Shown in pieces: positions 29,272 to 39,838 of a stretch of DNA of 64,000 nucleotides (its first letter is position 1; every line of letters begins with the position of its first letter). A model generated the notes under the pieces. It was given only the letters and a program-made list of their open reading frames with translations, searched no databases and was not told the origin of the DNA. This DNA comes from Pseudomonas pharyngis (lineage in GTDB: Bacteria > Pseudomonadota > Gammaproteobacteria > Pseudomonadales > Pseudomonadaceae): contig NZ_BQID01000011.1 of NCBI RefSeq assembly GCF_021602345.1, positions 124,001 through 188,000 on the forward strand. Reading direction: 5' to 3'. The translations under genes were made by a program, and so were the position numbers.

Positions 29272-29416
29272 GGTCACTCCCTGCTGGCACTTATTGGAAA
29301 CACTCGAACCGGTGGCTGTCGAGCCGATCGCGTGTGCCTGATTTTCACAATCAGGGCGGGAACGGAGCTTCCCCAGGCGGGCACTTGTACATCGATCGAA
29401 TCGAGGGGAGACCCTA

Positions 29417-30163
29417 ATGAATTACAACTGGGACTGGGGCGTGTTCTTCAAGTCCACCGGCGTGGGCAGCGAGACCTATCTCGACTGGTTCATTTCCGGT
29501 CTGGGCTGGACCATCGCCATCGCCATCGTCGCCTGGATCATCGCCCTGCTGCTCGGCTCGCTGCTGGGCATCATGCGCACCGTGCCGAACCGCATCGTGT
29601 CGGGCATCGCGACCTGCTACGTCGAACTGTTCCGTAACGTGCCGCTGCTGGTTCAGCTGTTCATCTGGTACTTCCTGGTGCCCGATCTGCTGCCGCCGGA
29701 TCTGCAGGAGTGGTACAAGCAGGACCTGAACCCGACCACCTCGGCCTACCTGAGCGTTGTCGTCTGCCTGGGCCTGTTCACCGCCGCCCGGGTCTGCGAA
29801 CAGGTTCGCACCGGTATCCAGGCGCTGCCACGGGGCCAGGAATCCGCCGCCCGCGCCATGGGTTTCAAGCTGCCGCAGATCTACTGGAACGTGCTGCTGC
29901 CCCAGGCCTACCGGATCATCATTCCTCCGCTTACCTCGGAATTTTTGAACGTGTTCAAGAACTCCTCCGTGGCGTCCCTGATCGGTCTGATGGAGCTGCT
30001 GGCGCAAACCAAACAGACCGCCGAATTCTCGGCCAACCTGTTTGAAGCCTTCACCCTGGCGACCCTGATCTACTTCACCCTCAACATGAGCCTGATGCTG
30101 CTGATGCGCATGGTCGAGAAGAAAGTCGCCGTGCCCGGCCTGATCTCCGTGGGGGGTAAATAA
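29417..30163 (+). CDS. aatQ: Glutamate/aspartate ABC transporter permease AatQ (GltJ-like)
   Basis: Inner-membrane permease subunit, 248 residues, of the His/Glu/Gln/Arg ABC family. The Pfam BPD-type EAA loop reads ESAARAMGFKLPQIYWNVLLPQAYR near residue 142, and the FRNVPLLVQLFIWYF motif near 73 is typical of GltJ. The ATG is preceded by GAGGGGAG. Its stop overlaps the aatM start by one base (TAATG). Confidence 0.94.
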   Translation: MNYNWDWGVFFKSTGVGSETYLDWFISGLGWTIAIAIVAWIIALLLGSLLGIMRTVPNRIVSGIATCYVELFRNVPLLVQLFIWYFLVPDLLPPDLQEWYKQDLNPTTSAYLSVVVCLGLFTAARVCEQVRTGIQALPRGQESAARAMGFKLPQIYWNVLLPQAYRIIIPPLTSEFLNVFKNSSVASLIGLMELLAQTKQTAEFSANLFEAFTLATLIYFTLNMSLMLLMRMVEKKVAVPGLISVGGK

Positions 30164-30834
30164 TGGAATTCGATTTCAGTGGCATCGTTCCGGCCATTCC
30201 CGGCCTGTGGAACGGCATGCTGATGACCCTCAAGCTGATGGCGCTGGGCGTGGTCGGCGGGATCATCCTCGGCACCATCCTCGCGCTGATGCGCCTGTCC
30301 CACAGCAAACTGCTGTCGAGCATTGCCGGTGCGTACGTCAACTATTTCCGTTCGATCCCGCTGCTGCTGGTGATCACCTGGTTCTATCTGGCAGTGCCGT
30401 TCGTGCTGCGCTGGATCACCGGCGAAGACACCCCGATCGGCGCGTTCACCTCGTGCATCGTGGCGTTCATGATGTTCGAAGCGGCGTACTTCTGCGAAAT
30501 CGTCCGGGCCGGCGTGCAGTCGATCCCCAAAGGCCAGATGGGCGCGGCGCAGGCACTGGGCATGACCTACGGCCAGATGATGCGCCTGATCATCCTGCCT
30601 CAGGCGTTCCGCAAGATGACCCCGCTGCTGCTGCAGCAGAGCATCATCCTGTTCCAGGACACCTCGCTGGTCTACACCGTGGGCCTGGTGGATTTCCTCA
30701 ACGCCTCGCGCGCCAGTGGCGACATCATTGGCCGCTCGAATGAGTTCCTGATCTTCGCAGGTCTCGTGTACTTCACCATCAGCTTTGCCGCCTCGGTGCT
30801 GGTCAAGCGTCTGCAAAAAAGGTTCGCCGTATGA
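30163..30834 (+). CDS. aatM: Glutamate/aspartate ABC transporter permease AatM (GltK-like)
   Basis: Second permease subunit, 223 residues, with the EAA loop [28 protein letters not shown] near residue 125 and [15 protein letters not shown] near 62. It forms the membrane channel with AatQ. Its stop overlaps the aatP start by 4 bases. Confidence 0.94.
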   Translation: MEFDFSGIVPAIPGLWNGMLMTLKLMALGVVGGIILGTILALMRLSHSKLLSSIAGAYVNYFRSIPLLLVITWFYLAVPFVLRWITGEDTPIGAFTSCIVAFMMFEAAYFCEIVRAGVQSIPKGQMGAAQALGMTYGQMMRLIILPQAFRKMTPLLLQQSIILFQDTSLVYTVGLVDFLNASRASGDIIGRSNEFLIFAGLVYFTISFAASVLVKRLQKRFAV

Positions 30835-31565
30835 TCTCTATCAAGAACATCAACAAGTGGTATGGGGACTTCCAGGTGCTGACCGATTGCAGCACCGAGG
30901 TCAAAAAGGGTGAAGTGATCGTGGTTTGCGGCCCGTCCGGTTCGGGCAAGTCGACCCTGATCAAGTGCGTCAACGCACTGGAGCCGTTCCAGAAAGGCGA
31001 CATCGTGGTCGACGGCACATCGATTGCCGATCCGAAGACCAACCTGCCGAAGCTGCGTTCGCGCGTCGGTATGGTGTTCCAGCACTTCGAACTGTTCCCG
31101 CACCTGACCATCACCGAAAACCTGACCATCGCGCAGATCAAGGTGCTGGGCCGCAGCAAGGAGGAAGCCACCAAGAAAGGTCTGCAACTGCTCGAACGTG
31201 TCGGCCTGTCGGCTCACGCCCACAAGCATCCGGGGCAACTGTCCGGTGGTCAGCAACAGCGCGTGGCGATTGCCCGTGCGCTGGCGATGGACCCGATCGT
31301 CATGCTGTTCGACGAACCGACCTCGGCGCTGGACCCGGAAATGGTCAACGAAGTGCTCGACGTGATGGTGCAGCTGGCCCACGAAGGCATGACCATGATG
31401 TGCGTGACCCACGAAATGGGCTTCGCCCGTAAAGTGGCCGACCGCGTGATCTTCATGGACGCCGGCAAGATCATCGAAGACTGCAAGAAAGAAGAGTTCT
31501 TTGGCGACATCAGCCAACGCTCCGAACGCGCGCAGCATTTCCTCGAGAAAATCCTGCAGCACTAA
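30831..31565 (+). CDS. aatP: Glutamate/aspartate ABC transporter ATPase
   Basis: ATP-binding subunit of 244 residues (GltL type), powering acidic amino-acid import. Walker [10 protein letters not shown] is near residue 35, the signature LSGGQQQR near 136, Walker [14 protein letters not shown] near 156, and the switch CVTHEMGFA near 193. The short length without a C-terminal domain is typical of amino-acid ABC ATPases. Confidence 0.96.
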   Translation: MISIKNINKWYGDFQVLTDCSTEVKKGEVIVVCGPSGSGKSTLIKCVNALEPFQKGDIVVDGTSIADPKTNLPKLRSRVGMVFQHFELFPHLTITENLTIAQIKVLGRSKEEATKKGLQLLERVGLSAHAHKHPGQLSGGQQQRVAIARALAMDPIVMLFDEPTSALDPEMVNEVLDVMVQLAHEGMTMMCVTHEMGFARKVADRVIFMDAGKIIEDCKKEEFFGDISQRSERAQHFLEKILQH

Positions 31566-31593
31566 GCAATACCTTCGCCGGAGCAACTCCAAT

Positions 31594-31691
31594 CCCTTGT
31601 GGGAGCGAGCCTGCTCGCGATGAGGCCATTACAGTCAACATTGATGTTGAATGTCAGTCCGCCATCGCGAGCAGGCTCGCTCCCACAAGGG
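31594..31691. repeat. REPIN: two inverted REP sequences
   Basis: Two perfect 29-base inverted arms (31594-31622 and 31663-31691) are separated by 40 bases. Each arm holds the small hairpin GCGAGC-N2-GCTCGC and starts at CCCTTGTGGG, a typical fluorescens-group REP. Such pairs are non-autonomous elements copied by RAYT transposases. No RAYT gene is in this window. Confidence 0.92.
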
Positions 31692-31741
31692 GCCGGCGAT
31701 AGCCCTCAAGCAAGTGTTGTGGTTGACCCAAGGCATCTGTG

Positions 31742-33655
31742 ATGAAATGCGACCCCACTCTCTATCGCGCCACGCCGCCATCACTTGCCGTGAAACCCCG
31801 TCTGATCCGCCACCTGTTCCTGCCGCCGCTGGTCATCGCCCTGATGATCGGACTGGGTTACATCGGCTTCTGGACCAGCGAACATTTCGGCATCCGCAGC
31901 CTCGGCGAAAACGGCCAGCGCCAGCTGGAACTGCACGCCCGCGCGGTCGAAAGCGAGATCAGCAAATACACCTACCTGCCCAGCCTGCTGGAGCTCGAAT
32001 CGAGCGTTTCGCAGCTGCTGGACGACCCTACCCCGGAACACCGGCAAACGGTCAACGATTACCTTGAAGGTCTGAACCGGCGCAGCCGCAGTCGGGCCAT
32101 CTACGTCATGGACACCACCGGCCGGGTCATGGCCACCAGCAACTGGCGTGACGTCGACAGCTACCTCGGTGAAGACCTGTCGTTCCGCGCCTACTTCCAG
32201 AATGCCATCCGCGGCCAGCCTGGACGTTTCTACGGGATCGGCAGCACCAACGGCGAACCCGGTTATTACCTGGCCCACGGCCTCGAAGAACACGGCAAGA
32301 TCATCGGCGTCGCGGTGGTCAAGGTACGCCTGGAAGCCATGGAAGAACGCTGGCAACGGGCGCGTCTCGAAGCCTTCGTCAGCGATGAAAACGGCATCAT
32401 CATTCTGTCCAGCGATCCGGCCCGGCGCCTCAAATCGGTGATACCGCTGAGCGACGAGACCAAGGAAAAACTCGCCCGCAGCCTGCAGTACTACTGGTTC
32501 CCGCTGAACGAGCTGCAACCGCTGGCCCGGGAAACCCTGTCCGAAGGCGTGGAAAAACTCACCTTCCCGGCCAACAGCGAAGTGCCGAGCCAACAGGATG
32601 GCGATGAAGAAAACATCAGCTACCTGGCGCAAACCCGGCCGTTGAGCGATACCCCGTGGAATTTCACCCTGCTAACGCCGTTGCAGGATCTGCGGCGCGA
32701 GGCAATCAATCAGGGAATTCTGGTGGCCGTGGCGTTTGCCCTGGTGGCATTCCTGCTGATCGCCTGGAATGAACGGCGCAAGGTCATCGCCACCCGCCTC
32801 GCCGCCCGCGAAGCCTTGCAGGAAGCCAACAATCAACTGGAGCGTCGGATTACCGAACGCACCGCCGACCTGCGCGCCAGCAACGACCGGCTCAAGAGCC
32901 AGATCCGCGAACGGCGTCAGGCCGAAGAAACCTTGCGCCGCGCCCAGGACGAACTGGTGCAGGCCGGCAAACTCGCGGCCATCGGCCAGATGTCCACCAG
33001 CATCGCCCACGAACTGAACCAGCCGCTGGCGGCGATGCGCACGCTGTCCGGCAACACCATTCGCTTCCTTGAGCGCGGCCAGCTTGATGTCGCCAGCACC
33101 AACCTCAAGACCATCAACGACCTGATCGACCGCATGGGCCGGATCACCGCCAGCCTGCGCTCCTTCGCCCGACGCGGCGACGACAAAGGCCGCGCCAGCC
33201 TCGGCAAAGCGGTGGATGCCGCGCTGCAAGTACTCGGTGCTCGCGTCGAAAGTGCCTCGCTGCAACTGCATCGCCAGTTCGACGATGTGCAGGTGCAGAT
33301 CGACCAGACGCGTCTGGAGCAGATTCTGGTCAACCTGATCGGCAACGCCCTCGACGCCATGCAGGCGCAACCGCTGCCGGAACTGTGGCTGGAAGGCGAA
33401 GAATTCAACGGCAAATATCGCCTGCGCGTGCGCGACAACGGCCACGGCATCGACGCCGAAGCGCGCAAGCATCTGTTCGAACCGTTCTTCACCACCAAGC
33501 CCGGCGAACAGGGTCTGGGCCTCGGTTTGACCCTGTCGGCCAGCCTCGCCGCCGCCACCGGCGGGCATCTGGGTGTCGAACACCCGGCCAGCGGTGGTAC
33601 CACTTTCGTCCTCAGTTTACCGTTGGTAAGCCCTACTCCTGCCGAGCCAATATGA
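31742..33655 (+). CDS. aauS: Sensor histidine kinase of acidic amino-acid response
   Basis: Membrane histidine kinase, 637 residues, DctB type. Two membrane helices (about 24-42 and 320-338) flank a large periplasmic double-Cache sensor domain. A coiled coil leads to the phospho-acceptor His423 (SIAHELNQPLAAM) and the ATPase domain (NLIGNALDAM, DNGHGID, GLGLGLTLS). The ATG at 31742 has AAGG 9 bases upstream; a GTG one codon earlier is possible. Its position after aatJQMP and overlap with the next gene identify it as AauS, which senses acidic amino acids. Confidence 0.88.
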   Translation: MKCDPTLYRATPPSLAVKPRLIRHLFLPPLVIALMIGLGYIGFWTSEHFGIRSLGENGQRQLELHARAVESEISKYTYLPSLLELESSVSQLLDDPTPEHRQTVNDYLEGLNRRSRSRAIYVMDTTGRVMATSNWRDVDSYLGEDLSFRAYFQNAIRGQPGRFYGIGSTNGEPGYYLAHGLEEHGKIIGVAVVKVRLEAMEERWQRARLEAFVSDENGIIILSSDPARRLKSVIPLSDETKEKLARSLQYYWFPLNELQPLARETLSEGVEKLTFPANSEVPSQQDGDEENISYLAQTRPLSDTPWNFTLLTPLQDLRREAINQGILVAVAFALVAFLLIAWNERRKVIATRLAAREALQEANNQLERRITERTADLRASNDRLKSQIRERRQAEETLRRAQDELVQAGKLAAIGQMSTSIAHELNQPLAAMRTLSGNTIRFLERGQLDVASTNLKTINDLIDRMGRITASLRSFARRGDDKGRASLGKAVDAALQVLGARVESASLQLHRQFDDVQVQIDQTRLEQILVNLIGNALDAMQAQPLPELWLEGEEFNGKYRLRVRDNGHGIDAEARKHLFEPFFTTKPGEQGLGLGLTLSASLAAATGGHLGVEHPASGGTTFVLSLPLVSPTPAEPI

Positions 33656-34980
33656 ACAACGACCTCAGTGTATTGATCGTCGAAGACGACCCCCATGTCC
33701 TGCTCGGCTGCCAGCAGGCGCTGACGCTGGAAGACATTCCCTGCATCGGCGTCGGCAGTGCCGAAGAAGCGCTGGAGCAGGTCGGTGACAATTTCGCCGG
33801 GATCGTCATCAGCGACATTCGCCTGCCGGGCATCGACGGCCTGGAGCTGCTGACCCGGCTCAAGCAACGCGACCGCAGCCTGCCGGTGGTGCTGATCACC
33901 GGCCACGGCGATATTTCCATGGCGGTCGGCGCGATGCAGAAAGGCGCCTACGACTTCATGGAGAAACCGTTCTCCCCCGAGCGTCTGGTCGATGTGGCCC
34001 GCCGTGCCCTGGAGCAACGCAGCCTGAATCGCGAAGTCTCGTCCCTGCGTCGGCAACTGGCCGAACGTGATTCACTGGAAGGACGGATCATCGGGCGTTC
34101 GCCGGCCATGCAGAACCTGCGCGAACTGATCGCCAACGTCGCCGACACCTCGGCTAATGTGCTGATCGAAGGCGAAACCGGTACCGGCAAGGAACTGGTC
34201 GCCCGTTGCCTGCATGATTTCAGCCGCCGTCACAGCAAACAGTTCGTTGCGCTGAACTGTGGCGGGCTGCCGGAAAACCTGTTCGAAAGCGAAATTTTCG
34301 GCCACGAAGCCAACGCCTTCACCGGCGCCGGCAAACGGCGGATCGGCAAGATCGAACACGCCGACGGCGGCACGCTGTTCCTCGATGAAGTGGAAAGCAT
34401 GCCGCTGCCGTTGCAGATCAAACTGCTGCGGGTGTTGCAGGAACGCACCCTCGAACGCCTCGGCTCGAACCAGAGCGTGGCGGTGGATTGCCGGGTGATT
34501 GCGGCCACCAAGTCCGACCTCGACGAATCAAGCAAGGCCGGGGAATTTCGCAGCGACTTGTACTACCGCCTCAACGTGGTAACGCTGGAACTGCCGCCCC
34601 TGCGCGAGCGCCGCGAAGACATCCTGCAACTGTTCGAACACTTCACCCAGCAATCGGCCCTGCGTTTCGACCGGGCGCTGCCGGAGCTGGACAACCAGAC
34701 CCTGTCGAGCCTGATGAGCCACGACTGGCCGGGCAACGTACGGGAACTGCGCAACGTCGCCGAGCGTTTTGCCCTCGGCCTGCCAGCGTTCAAGAAAACC
34801 GGCGCGGGTAGCGCGGGCCAGGGTCTGGCATTCGCCGAAGCAGTGGAAGCGTTCGAGCGCAACCTGCTCAGCGACGCCCTGCAACGCAGCGGCGGCAACC
34901 TGACCCAAGCCAGCCTGGAACTGGGAATGGCCAAGACCACGCTGTTCGACAAAGTGAAAAAATACGGCCTGAGCCATTAA
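33652..34980 (+). CDS. aauR: Sigma-54 response regulator AauR
   Basis: NtrC/DctD-family activator, 442 residues: receiver domain with Asp55 (ISDIRLPG), AAA+ domain with Walker A GETGTGKE at about 174, the sigma-54 contact loop NAFTGA at 221-226 and TLFLDEVESM, then a Fis-type helix-turn-helix (LTQASLELGMAKTTLFDKVKKYG). The contact loop has Asn where the consensus GAFTGA has Gly. Its start overlaps aauS by 4 bases. It should activate the aatJ sigma-54 promoter through the palindromes at 28053 and 28085. Confidence 0.92.
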   Translation: MNNDLSVLIVEDDPHVLLGCQQALTLEDIPCIGVGSAEEALEQVGDNFAGIVISDIRLPGIDGLELLTRLKQRDRSLPVVLITGHGDISMAVGAMQKGAYDFMEKPFSPERLVDVARRALEQRSLNREVSSLRRQLAERDSLEGRIIGRSPAMQNLRELIANVADTSANVLIEGETGTGKELVARCLHDFSRRHSKQFVALNCGGLPENLFESEIFGHEANAFTGAGKRRIGKIEHADGGTLFLDEVESMPLPLQIKLLRVLQERTLERLGSNQSVAVDCRVIAATKSDLDESSKAGEFRSDLYYRLNVVTLELPPLRERREDILQLFEHFTQQSALRFDRALPELDNQTLSSLMSHDWPGNVRELRNVAERFALGLPAFKKTGAGSAGQGLAFAEAVEAFERNLLSDALQRSGGNLTQASLELGMAKTTLFDKVKKYGLSH

Positions 34981-34991
34981 GCGAGAACGAT

Positions 34992-35330
34992 GTGGATCTG
35001 ATTTTCAAGGCAATGCTCGGTGCGGCCGTGGTGGTGATCCTCGCCATGCTGGCCAAGACCAAAAACTACTACATCGCCGGCTTGGTGCCGCTGTTCCCGA
35101 CCTTCGCCCTGATCGCCCACTACATCGTCGGCAAGGGCCGTTCGATCGACGACTTGAAGACCACCATCGTGTTCGGCATGTGGTCGATCATTCCGTACTT
35201 CGTGTATCTGGCGACGCTGTACGTGATGGTCGACCGCATGCGTCTCGAAGCTTCACTGGCGGTGGCGGCGGTGGCGTGGCTGATGGCGGCGACGGTGCTG
35301 GTGTCGGTGTGGGTGCGGCTGCACGCCTGA
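34992..35330 (+). CDS. glpM: GlpM-family small membrane protein
   Basis: Integral membrane protein of 112 residues with four hydrophobic segments and the motif [21 protein letters not shown]. It resembles P. aeruginosa GlpM, a small membrane protein reported to influence alginate production. The start is the GTG at 34992; the ATG at 34990 is out of frame and stops at once. It lies 11 bases after aauR and is probably co-transcribed. In P. aeruginosa glpM follows glpD; here it is separated from glpD by the aat-aau block. Confidence 0.75.
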   Translation: MDLIFKAMLGAAVVVILAMLAKTKNYYIAGLVPLFPTFALIAHYIVGKGRSIDDLKTTIVFGMWSIIPYFVYLATLYVMVDRMRLEASLAVAAVAWLMAATVLVSVWVRLHA

Positions 35331-35331
35331 G

Positions 35332-36366
35332 TCAGAGCAGGTTGTGTTCCGCCACCGGTTCGATCTGCGCCCAGTGCGACGTGTCTTCGCGATGCTCGCG
35401 CAAATACGGCAACACCGCCGCCAGCAACGGTTCCTTGAACGCTTCCTGAAAGCGGTGCGCCAGCCCCGGAATCAGCCGCAGCTGACTGCCGCGAATATGC
35501 GCCGCCAGGTGCACGCCGTGCATCACCGGCAGCAACGGATCCGCCGTGCCATGCACCACCAGCGTCGGCACCCGCAACTGGTTGAGCAACGCCACCCGGC
35601 TCGGCTCGGCGAGGATCGCCATGATCTGGCGCTTCACGCCTTCGGGATTGAACGCCCGGTCATAGGACAGCGCCGCCTGATGCAGCAAGGCCTGCCGGTC
35701 ATCGCTGACCGAAGGGCTGCCCAGTGCGGCCAGCAGATCGGCCTGTTGCTCCAGCGCAATCTGGCGATTGGGCGCGCCGCGCCGTGACAACAACTGCACC
35801 AGCGCCGCGCTCGGCGCCGGCAGCCCTTCGGCACCGGAGCTGGTCATGATCAGCGTCAGGCTTTCGACCCGTTGCGGCGCCATCGCCGCCAGGTGCTGGG
35901 CGATCATCCCGCCCATGCTCGCGCCGAGCACGTGGAATTGCTCGACGTGCAAGGCGTCCATCAGGCCCAGCGCATCGTCGGCCATGTCGGTCAGGCTGTA
36001 AGGCGCCGCCACCGGCAGGCCGAGTTTGTAGCGCAGCACCTCAAAGGTCAGGTTGGCTTCGGCCGGCGCCTGGCGCCAGGTCGACAGACCGACATCGCGG
36101 TTGTCATAACGGATCACCCGAAAACCCTGCTGACACAGCGCGACCACCACTTCATCCGGCCAGTGGATCAACTGCCCGCCCAGGCCCATCACCAGTAACA
36201 GCGCCGGATCCGACGCACGACCGATGCTCTGGTACGCCAGGCTTACCTGCTCCAGATCGACCCGTTCGGTCGGTACATTGACGTCGCAACGCGACGCCGC
36301 ATAGGACGCCGGAACGAAAAAAACCGCGGCCAACAACGCCGCGATTGCAAAAAATCCCTTGAACAT
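35332..36366 (-). CDS. Exported alpha/beta hydrolase
   Basis: Alpha/beta-hydrolase of 344 residues with a signal peptide ([23 protein letters not shown]). The nucleophile elbow is GASMGG (Ser150), the acid is in HGTADPLLP near 283 and the histidine in GLAHRF near 308, so the catalytic triad is complete. [10 protein letters not shown] near 61 supplies the oxyanion strand. The substrate is unknown; esterases and lipases of this type are common. I start at 36366 because it gives a clean signal peptide, though the frame is open 37 codons further upstream. Confidence 0.85.
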   Translation of the reverse strand: MFKGFFAIAALLAAVFFVPASYAASRCDVNVPTERVDLEQVSLAYQSIGRASDPALLLVMGLGGQLIHWPDEVVVALCQQGFRVIRYDNRDVGLSTWRQAPAEANLTFEVLRYKLGLPVAAPYSLTDMADDALGLMDALHVEQFHVLGASMGGMIAQHLAAMAPQRVESLTLIMTSSGAEGLPAPSAALVQLLSRRGAPNRQIALEQQADLLAALGSPSVSDDRQALLHQAALSYDRAFNPEGVKRQIMAILAEPSRVALLNQLRVPTLVVHGTADPLLPVMHGVHLAAHIRGSQLRLIPGLAHRFQEAFKEPLLAAVLPYLREHREDTSHWAQIEPVAEHNLL

Positions 36367-36496
36367 GAAAAACACCGAAACGCAGAACCCCAGTAGAGCG
36401 CGAGTCTGATGAAGTTTGTTCAAGCGCGCTGCCACAGTTCGATGACAGTTTGATGAAGAGTGCCGAGCGGTCGACACGCTTCATTCGGTGTTGCCG

Positions 36497-38809
36497 TTAC
36501 GCCAACTGACTGCGCAACTGCCGAGCCGCCGCGACCATGTTGACCAATGCGGCTTCGGTCTCCGGCCAGGCGCGAGTCTTCAGGCCGCAATCGGGGTTGA
36601 CCCATAGCCGCTGCGCCGGAATGCGCTTCACGGCTTTGCTCATCAGTTTTACCATCTCGGCGGTGTCCGGCACGCGCGGCGAGTGGATGTCGTAGACGCC
36701 CGGGCCGATGTCGTTCGGGTAGTCGAACGCTTCGAAGGCCTCAAGCAACTCCATGTCCGAACGCGAGGTTTCGATGGTGATCACATCGGCGTCCATGTCG
36801 GCGATCGCCTTGATCACGTCATTGAACTCGCTGTAGCACATGTGGGTGTGAATCTGGGTTTCATCCTTCACGCCCGACGCTGTCAGTCGGAACGCTTGCA
36901 CCGCCCAGTCGAGGTATTCCTGCCATTGCTCACGGCGCAGCGGCAGGCCTTCGCGGAACGCCGCTTCGTCGATCTGCACGATCCTGATCCCGGCGTTTTC
37001 CAGATCGACCACTTCGTCACGCAGGGCCAGCGCCAGTTGTTGCGCCTGGACTTTACGCGACACGTCTTCGCGGGGGAACGACCACATCAGCATGGTCACG
37101 GGACCGGTCAGCATGCCTTTCATCACCTTGTCCGTCAGGCTCTGGGCGTAGCTGATCCAGTCAACGGTCATGGCGTTCGGACGGCTGAGGTCGCCATAAA
37201 TCACCGCCGGTTTCACGCAGCGGGAACCGTAGCTCTGGACCCAGCCGAAACGGGTGAACAGGTAACCGTCGAGCTGTTCGGCGAAGTACTCGACCATGTC
37301 GTTGCGCTCGGCTTCACCGTGCACCAGCACATCGAGGCCCAGACGTTCCTGCACCTGCACCGCGTGGCGGATTTCGCTGCGCATGGCATCGTGGTAGTCG
37401 TTGGCCGACAGCTTGCCCTGCTTGAATGCCTGACGGGCCAGGCGAATCGAGCCGGTCTGCGGGAACGAACCGATGGTGGTGGTCGGGAACATCGGCAATT
37501 TCAGACGCGCCTGTTGCGCGGCGATGCGTTTGGCGAACGGCGAATGCCGCTGGCTGTCGCTGGCATTGATCGCCTCGATCCGCGCTTGCACGTCGGCCTT
37601 GTGAATACGCGGCGAGCGGGCGCGGCTCTCTTGAATCGCGCGGCTTGCGGCCAGCGCGTTTTGCACGTTCGGCGCTTGCGGGTCGTTCAGCGCATCACGC
37701 AACACCGAGATTTCGCTGCACTTCTGTACGGCGAATGCCAGCCAGCTTTTCAGTTCCGGATCGAGCTTGTCTTCACGCTCGACATCCACCGGGCTGTGCA
37801 GCAACGAGCAGGAACTGCTGACCCACAGGTTGTCGCCAAAGCGCTCCTGCGCCGGTTGCAGTTGCGCCAGCGCCTGCTCCAGTTCGCAGCGCCAGACGTT
37901 GCGCCCGTTGACCAGCCCGACCGAGAGAATCTTGTAGGTCGGCAGACGATCGAGCACCTGACCGAGCTGATCCGGTGCCCGCACAGCGTCGATGTGCAGG
38001 CCTTGCACCGGCAGGCCGACGGCCAAACCGAGGTTGTCTTGCAAACCACTGAAATAGGTCGCCACCAGTTTCTTCAGCGGCGAGTACTGAAGGATGTGAT
38101 AGGCGCGTTCGAAGGCACTTTTCCAGGCTTGCGGCAGATCGAGGGTGAGGATCGGCTCGTCGATCTGCACCCACTCCACGCCCTGGGTGGCGAGGCGGCC
38201 GAGGATTTCGTTGTACACCGGCAGCAGGCGCTCAAGCAGATCGAGCTTGTCGAAATCGTTGCCTTTCGCCTTGCCCAGCCACAGATAAGTCAGCGGGCCG
38301 ATGATCACCGGTTTGACGTTGTGACCGAGGGCTTTGGCTTCTTCGACTTCATCGAACAGCTGTTCCCAGCTCAGCTTGAATGGCTGGTCAGCGTTGAATT
38401 CCGGGACCAGGTAGTGGTAGTTGGTGTCGAACCACTTGGTCAACTCTTGGGCGTATTGAGTCTTGCCGTGCTCGCCGCCGCAGCAGGAAGACGTGGCGCC
38501 ACGGGCCATGGCAAACAAGGTGTCGAGGGTCGGCAGACCCCGTTCGTCACGCACACCGTCGAAGCGCTCGGGGATCACACCGAAGGTCAGCGAGTGGGTC
38601 AGCACCTGGTCGTACCAGGCGAAGTCGCCGACCGGCAGCAGGTCGATGCCGGCGTCCTTCTGCAATTGCCAGTGCCTGGCGCGCAGCTCGCGGCCGACCT
38701 GATTCAGAGCGGCCTGATCGAGATCGCCTTTCCAGTAGGCTTCGAGGGCTTTTTTCAGTTCGCGATCGGCGCCGATGCGCGGGAAACCCAGGGTGTGTGC
38801 CACGGCCAT
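36497..38809 (-). CDS. metE: Cobalamin-independent methionine synthase
   Basis: Transfers a methyl group from methyltetrahydrofolate-triglutamate to homocysteine. The product is 770 residues, the expected two-barrel length, starting [13 protein letters not shown]. The zinc ligands appear as HMC in [12 protein letters not shown]-type context (reads IHTHMCYSE) and as the cysteine of NPDCGLKTR near the C-terminus. The longer open frame starting at 38866 covers the divergent promoter. It is transcribed divergently from metR, the usual arrangement of regulator and target. Confidence 0.97.
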   Translation of the reverse strand: MAVAHTLGFPRIGADRELKKALEAYWKGDLDQAALNQVGRELRARHWQLQKDAGIDLLPVGDFAWYDQVLTHSLTFGVIPERFDGVRDERGLPTLDTLFAMARGATSSCCGGEHGKTQYAQELTKWFDTNYHYLVPEFNADQPFKLSWEQLFDEVEEAKALGHNVKPVIIGPLTYLWLGKAKGNDFDKLDLLERLLPVYNEILGRLATQGVEWVQIDEPILTLDLPQAWKSAFERAYHILQYSPLKKLVATYFSGLQDNLGLAVGLPVQGLHIDAVRAPDQLGQVLDRLPTYKILSVGLVNGRNVWRCELEQALAQLQPAQERFGDNLWVSSSCSLLHSPVDVEREDKLDPELKSWLAFAVQKCSEISVLRDALNDPQAPNVQNALAASRAIQESRARSPRIHKADVQARIEAINASDSQRHSPFAKRIAAQQARLKLPMFPTTTIGSFPQTGSIRLARQAFKQGKLSANDYHDAMRSEIRHAVQVQERLGLDVLVHGEAERNDMVEYFAEQLDGYLFTRFGWVQSYGSRCVKPAVIYGDLSRPNAMTVDWISYAQSLTDKVMKGMLTGPVTMLMWSFPREDVSRKVQAQQLALALRDEVVDLENAGIRIVQIDEAAFREGLPLRREQWQEYLDWAVQAFRLTASGVKDETQIHTHMCYSEFNDVIKAIADMDADVITIETSRSDMELLEAFEAFDYPNDIGPGVYDIHSPRVPDTAEMVKLMSKAVKRIPAQRLWVNPDCGLKTRAWPETEAALVNMVAAARQLRSQLA

Positions 38810-38920
38810 GTCGAGTGTTCTCCATTGCGTAAAAGATGGCGCCATTGTCGACAGCCAGAGCAACATGAGACAAACTCAACCTTTTCGTGTTGATCACAAA
38901 TTTTCCTCATGGAGCCTGCG

Positions 38921-39838
38921 GTGCTTGAGATCCGTCACCTGAAAACCCTGCATGCCCTGCGCGAAGCTGACAGCCTGGTCGATGCGGCCGACCGCCTGCA
39001 CCTGACCCAGTCGGCGCTGTCCCACCAGTTCAAGGAGCTGGAAGAGCGCATGGGCATGCCGTTGTTCGTGCGCAAGACCAAACCGGTGCGCTTCACCAGC
39101 GCCGGCCTGCGCCTGCTGCAACTGGCCGACGCGACCCTGCCGCTGCTGCGCGCCGCCGAACGTGATATCGGGCGTCTGGCCGGTGGCACCGCCGGGCGAC
39201 TGCACATGGCCATCGAATGCCACAGCTGCTTCCAGTGGCTGATGCCGACCATCGACCAGTTCCGCGATGCCTGGCCGGAAGTCGAACTCGACCTCGCTTC
39301 GGGTTTCTCCTTCGCACCACTGCCGGCCCTGGCCCGGGGTGATCTGGATCTGGTGGTGACGTCCGACCCGCTGGAAATCGCCGGCATCACCTACGTGCCG
39401 CTGTTCACCTACGAAGCCATGCTCGCGGTCGCCAATCAGCATGCGCTGGCGAGCAAACCGTACATCGTCCCCGAAGACCTGCTGACCGAAACCCTGATCA
39501 CCTACCCGGTCGAACGCGACCGGCTGGACATCTTCACCCGCTTCCTCGAACCGGCCGACATCGAGCCGGCGCAGGTGCGCACCTCGGAACTGACGGTAAT
39601 GATGATGCAGCTGGTGGCCAGCGGCCGTGGCGTGTGCGGCATGCCGCACTGGGCGCTGCATGAATACAGCTCGCGCGGTTACGTGAAGGGCAAGCGGCTG
39701 GGCGAGAAAGGTCTGTTTGCGACGCTGTACGCGGCGATCCGCGCCGACATGCTCGACGCGCCGTACATGCGCGACTTCCTGCTGACGGCCAAGGACACCT
39801 CGTTCTCGACCCTGGATGGGGTCAGCGCGGTTCGTTGA
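38921..39838 (+). CDS. metR: LysR-type regulator MetR
   Basis: LysR-family activator that uses homocysteine as co-inducer and controls metE. The 305-residue product has the N-terminal winged helix (DSLVDAADRLHLTQSALSHQFKELEERMG) and the substrate-binding domain (MAIECHSCFQWLMP, LDLVVTSDP). I chose the GTG at 38921, giving MLEIRHLKTLHAL, because GGAG lies 6 bases upstream; the ATG at 38909 would place that GGAG inside the gene. The 111-base gap to metE is the shared control region. Confidence 0.93.
   Translation: MLEIRHLKTLHALREADSLVDAADRLHLTQSALSHQFKELEERMGMPLFVRKTKPVRFTSAGLRLLQLADATLPLLRAAERDIGRLAGGTAGRLHMAIECHSCFQWLMPTIDQFRDAWPEVELDLASGFSFAPLPALARGDLDLVVTSDPLEIAGITYVPLFTYEAMLAVANQHALASKPYIVPEDLLTETLITYPVERDRLDIFTRFLEPADIEPAQVRTSELTVMMMQLVASGRGVCGMPHWALHEYSSRGYVKGKRLGEKGLFATLYAAIRADMLDAPYMRDFLLTAKDTSFSTLDGVSAVR

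Noticed and set aside
31594-31691. Terminator of aatP
   Set aside because: The paired 29-base arms and internal small hairpins fit a REPIN better than a terminator, and there is no T tract.
36683-38893. 736-codon plus-strand open frame opposite metE
   Set aside because: Antisense shadow of metE; the metE reading has full family motifs.
38810-38920. Cobalamin riboswitch or paired MetR sites upstream of metE
   Set aside because: The gap is too short for a cobalamin riboswitch and no clear TGAA-N5-TTCA palindrome was found.
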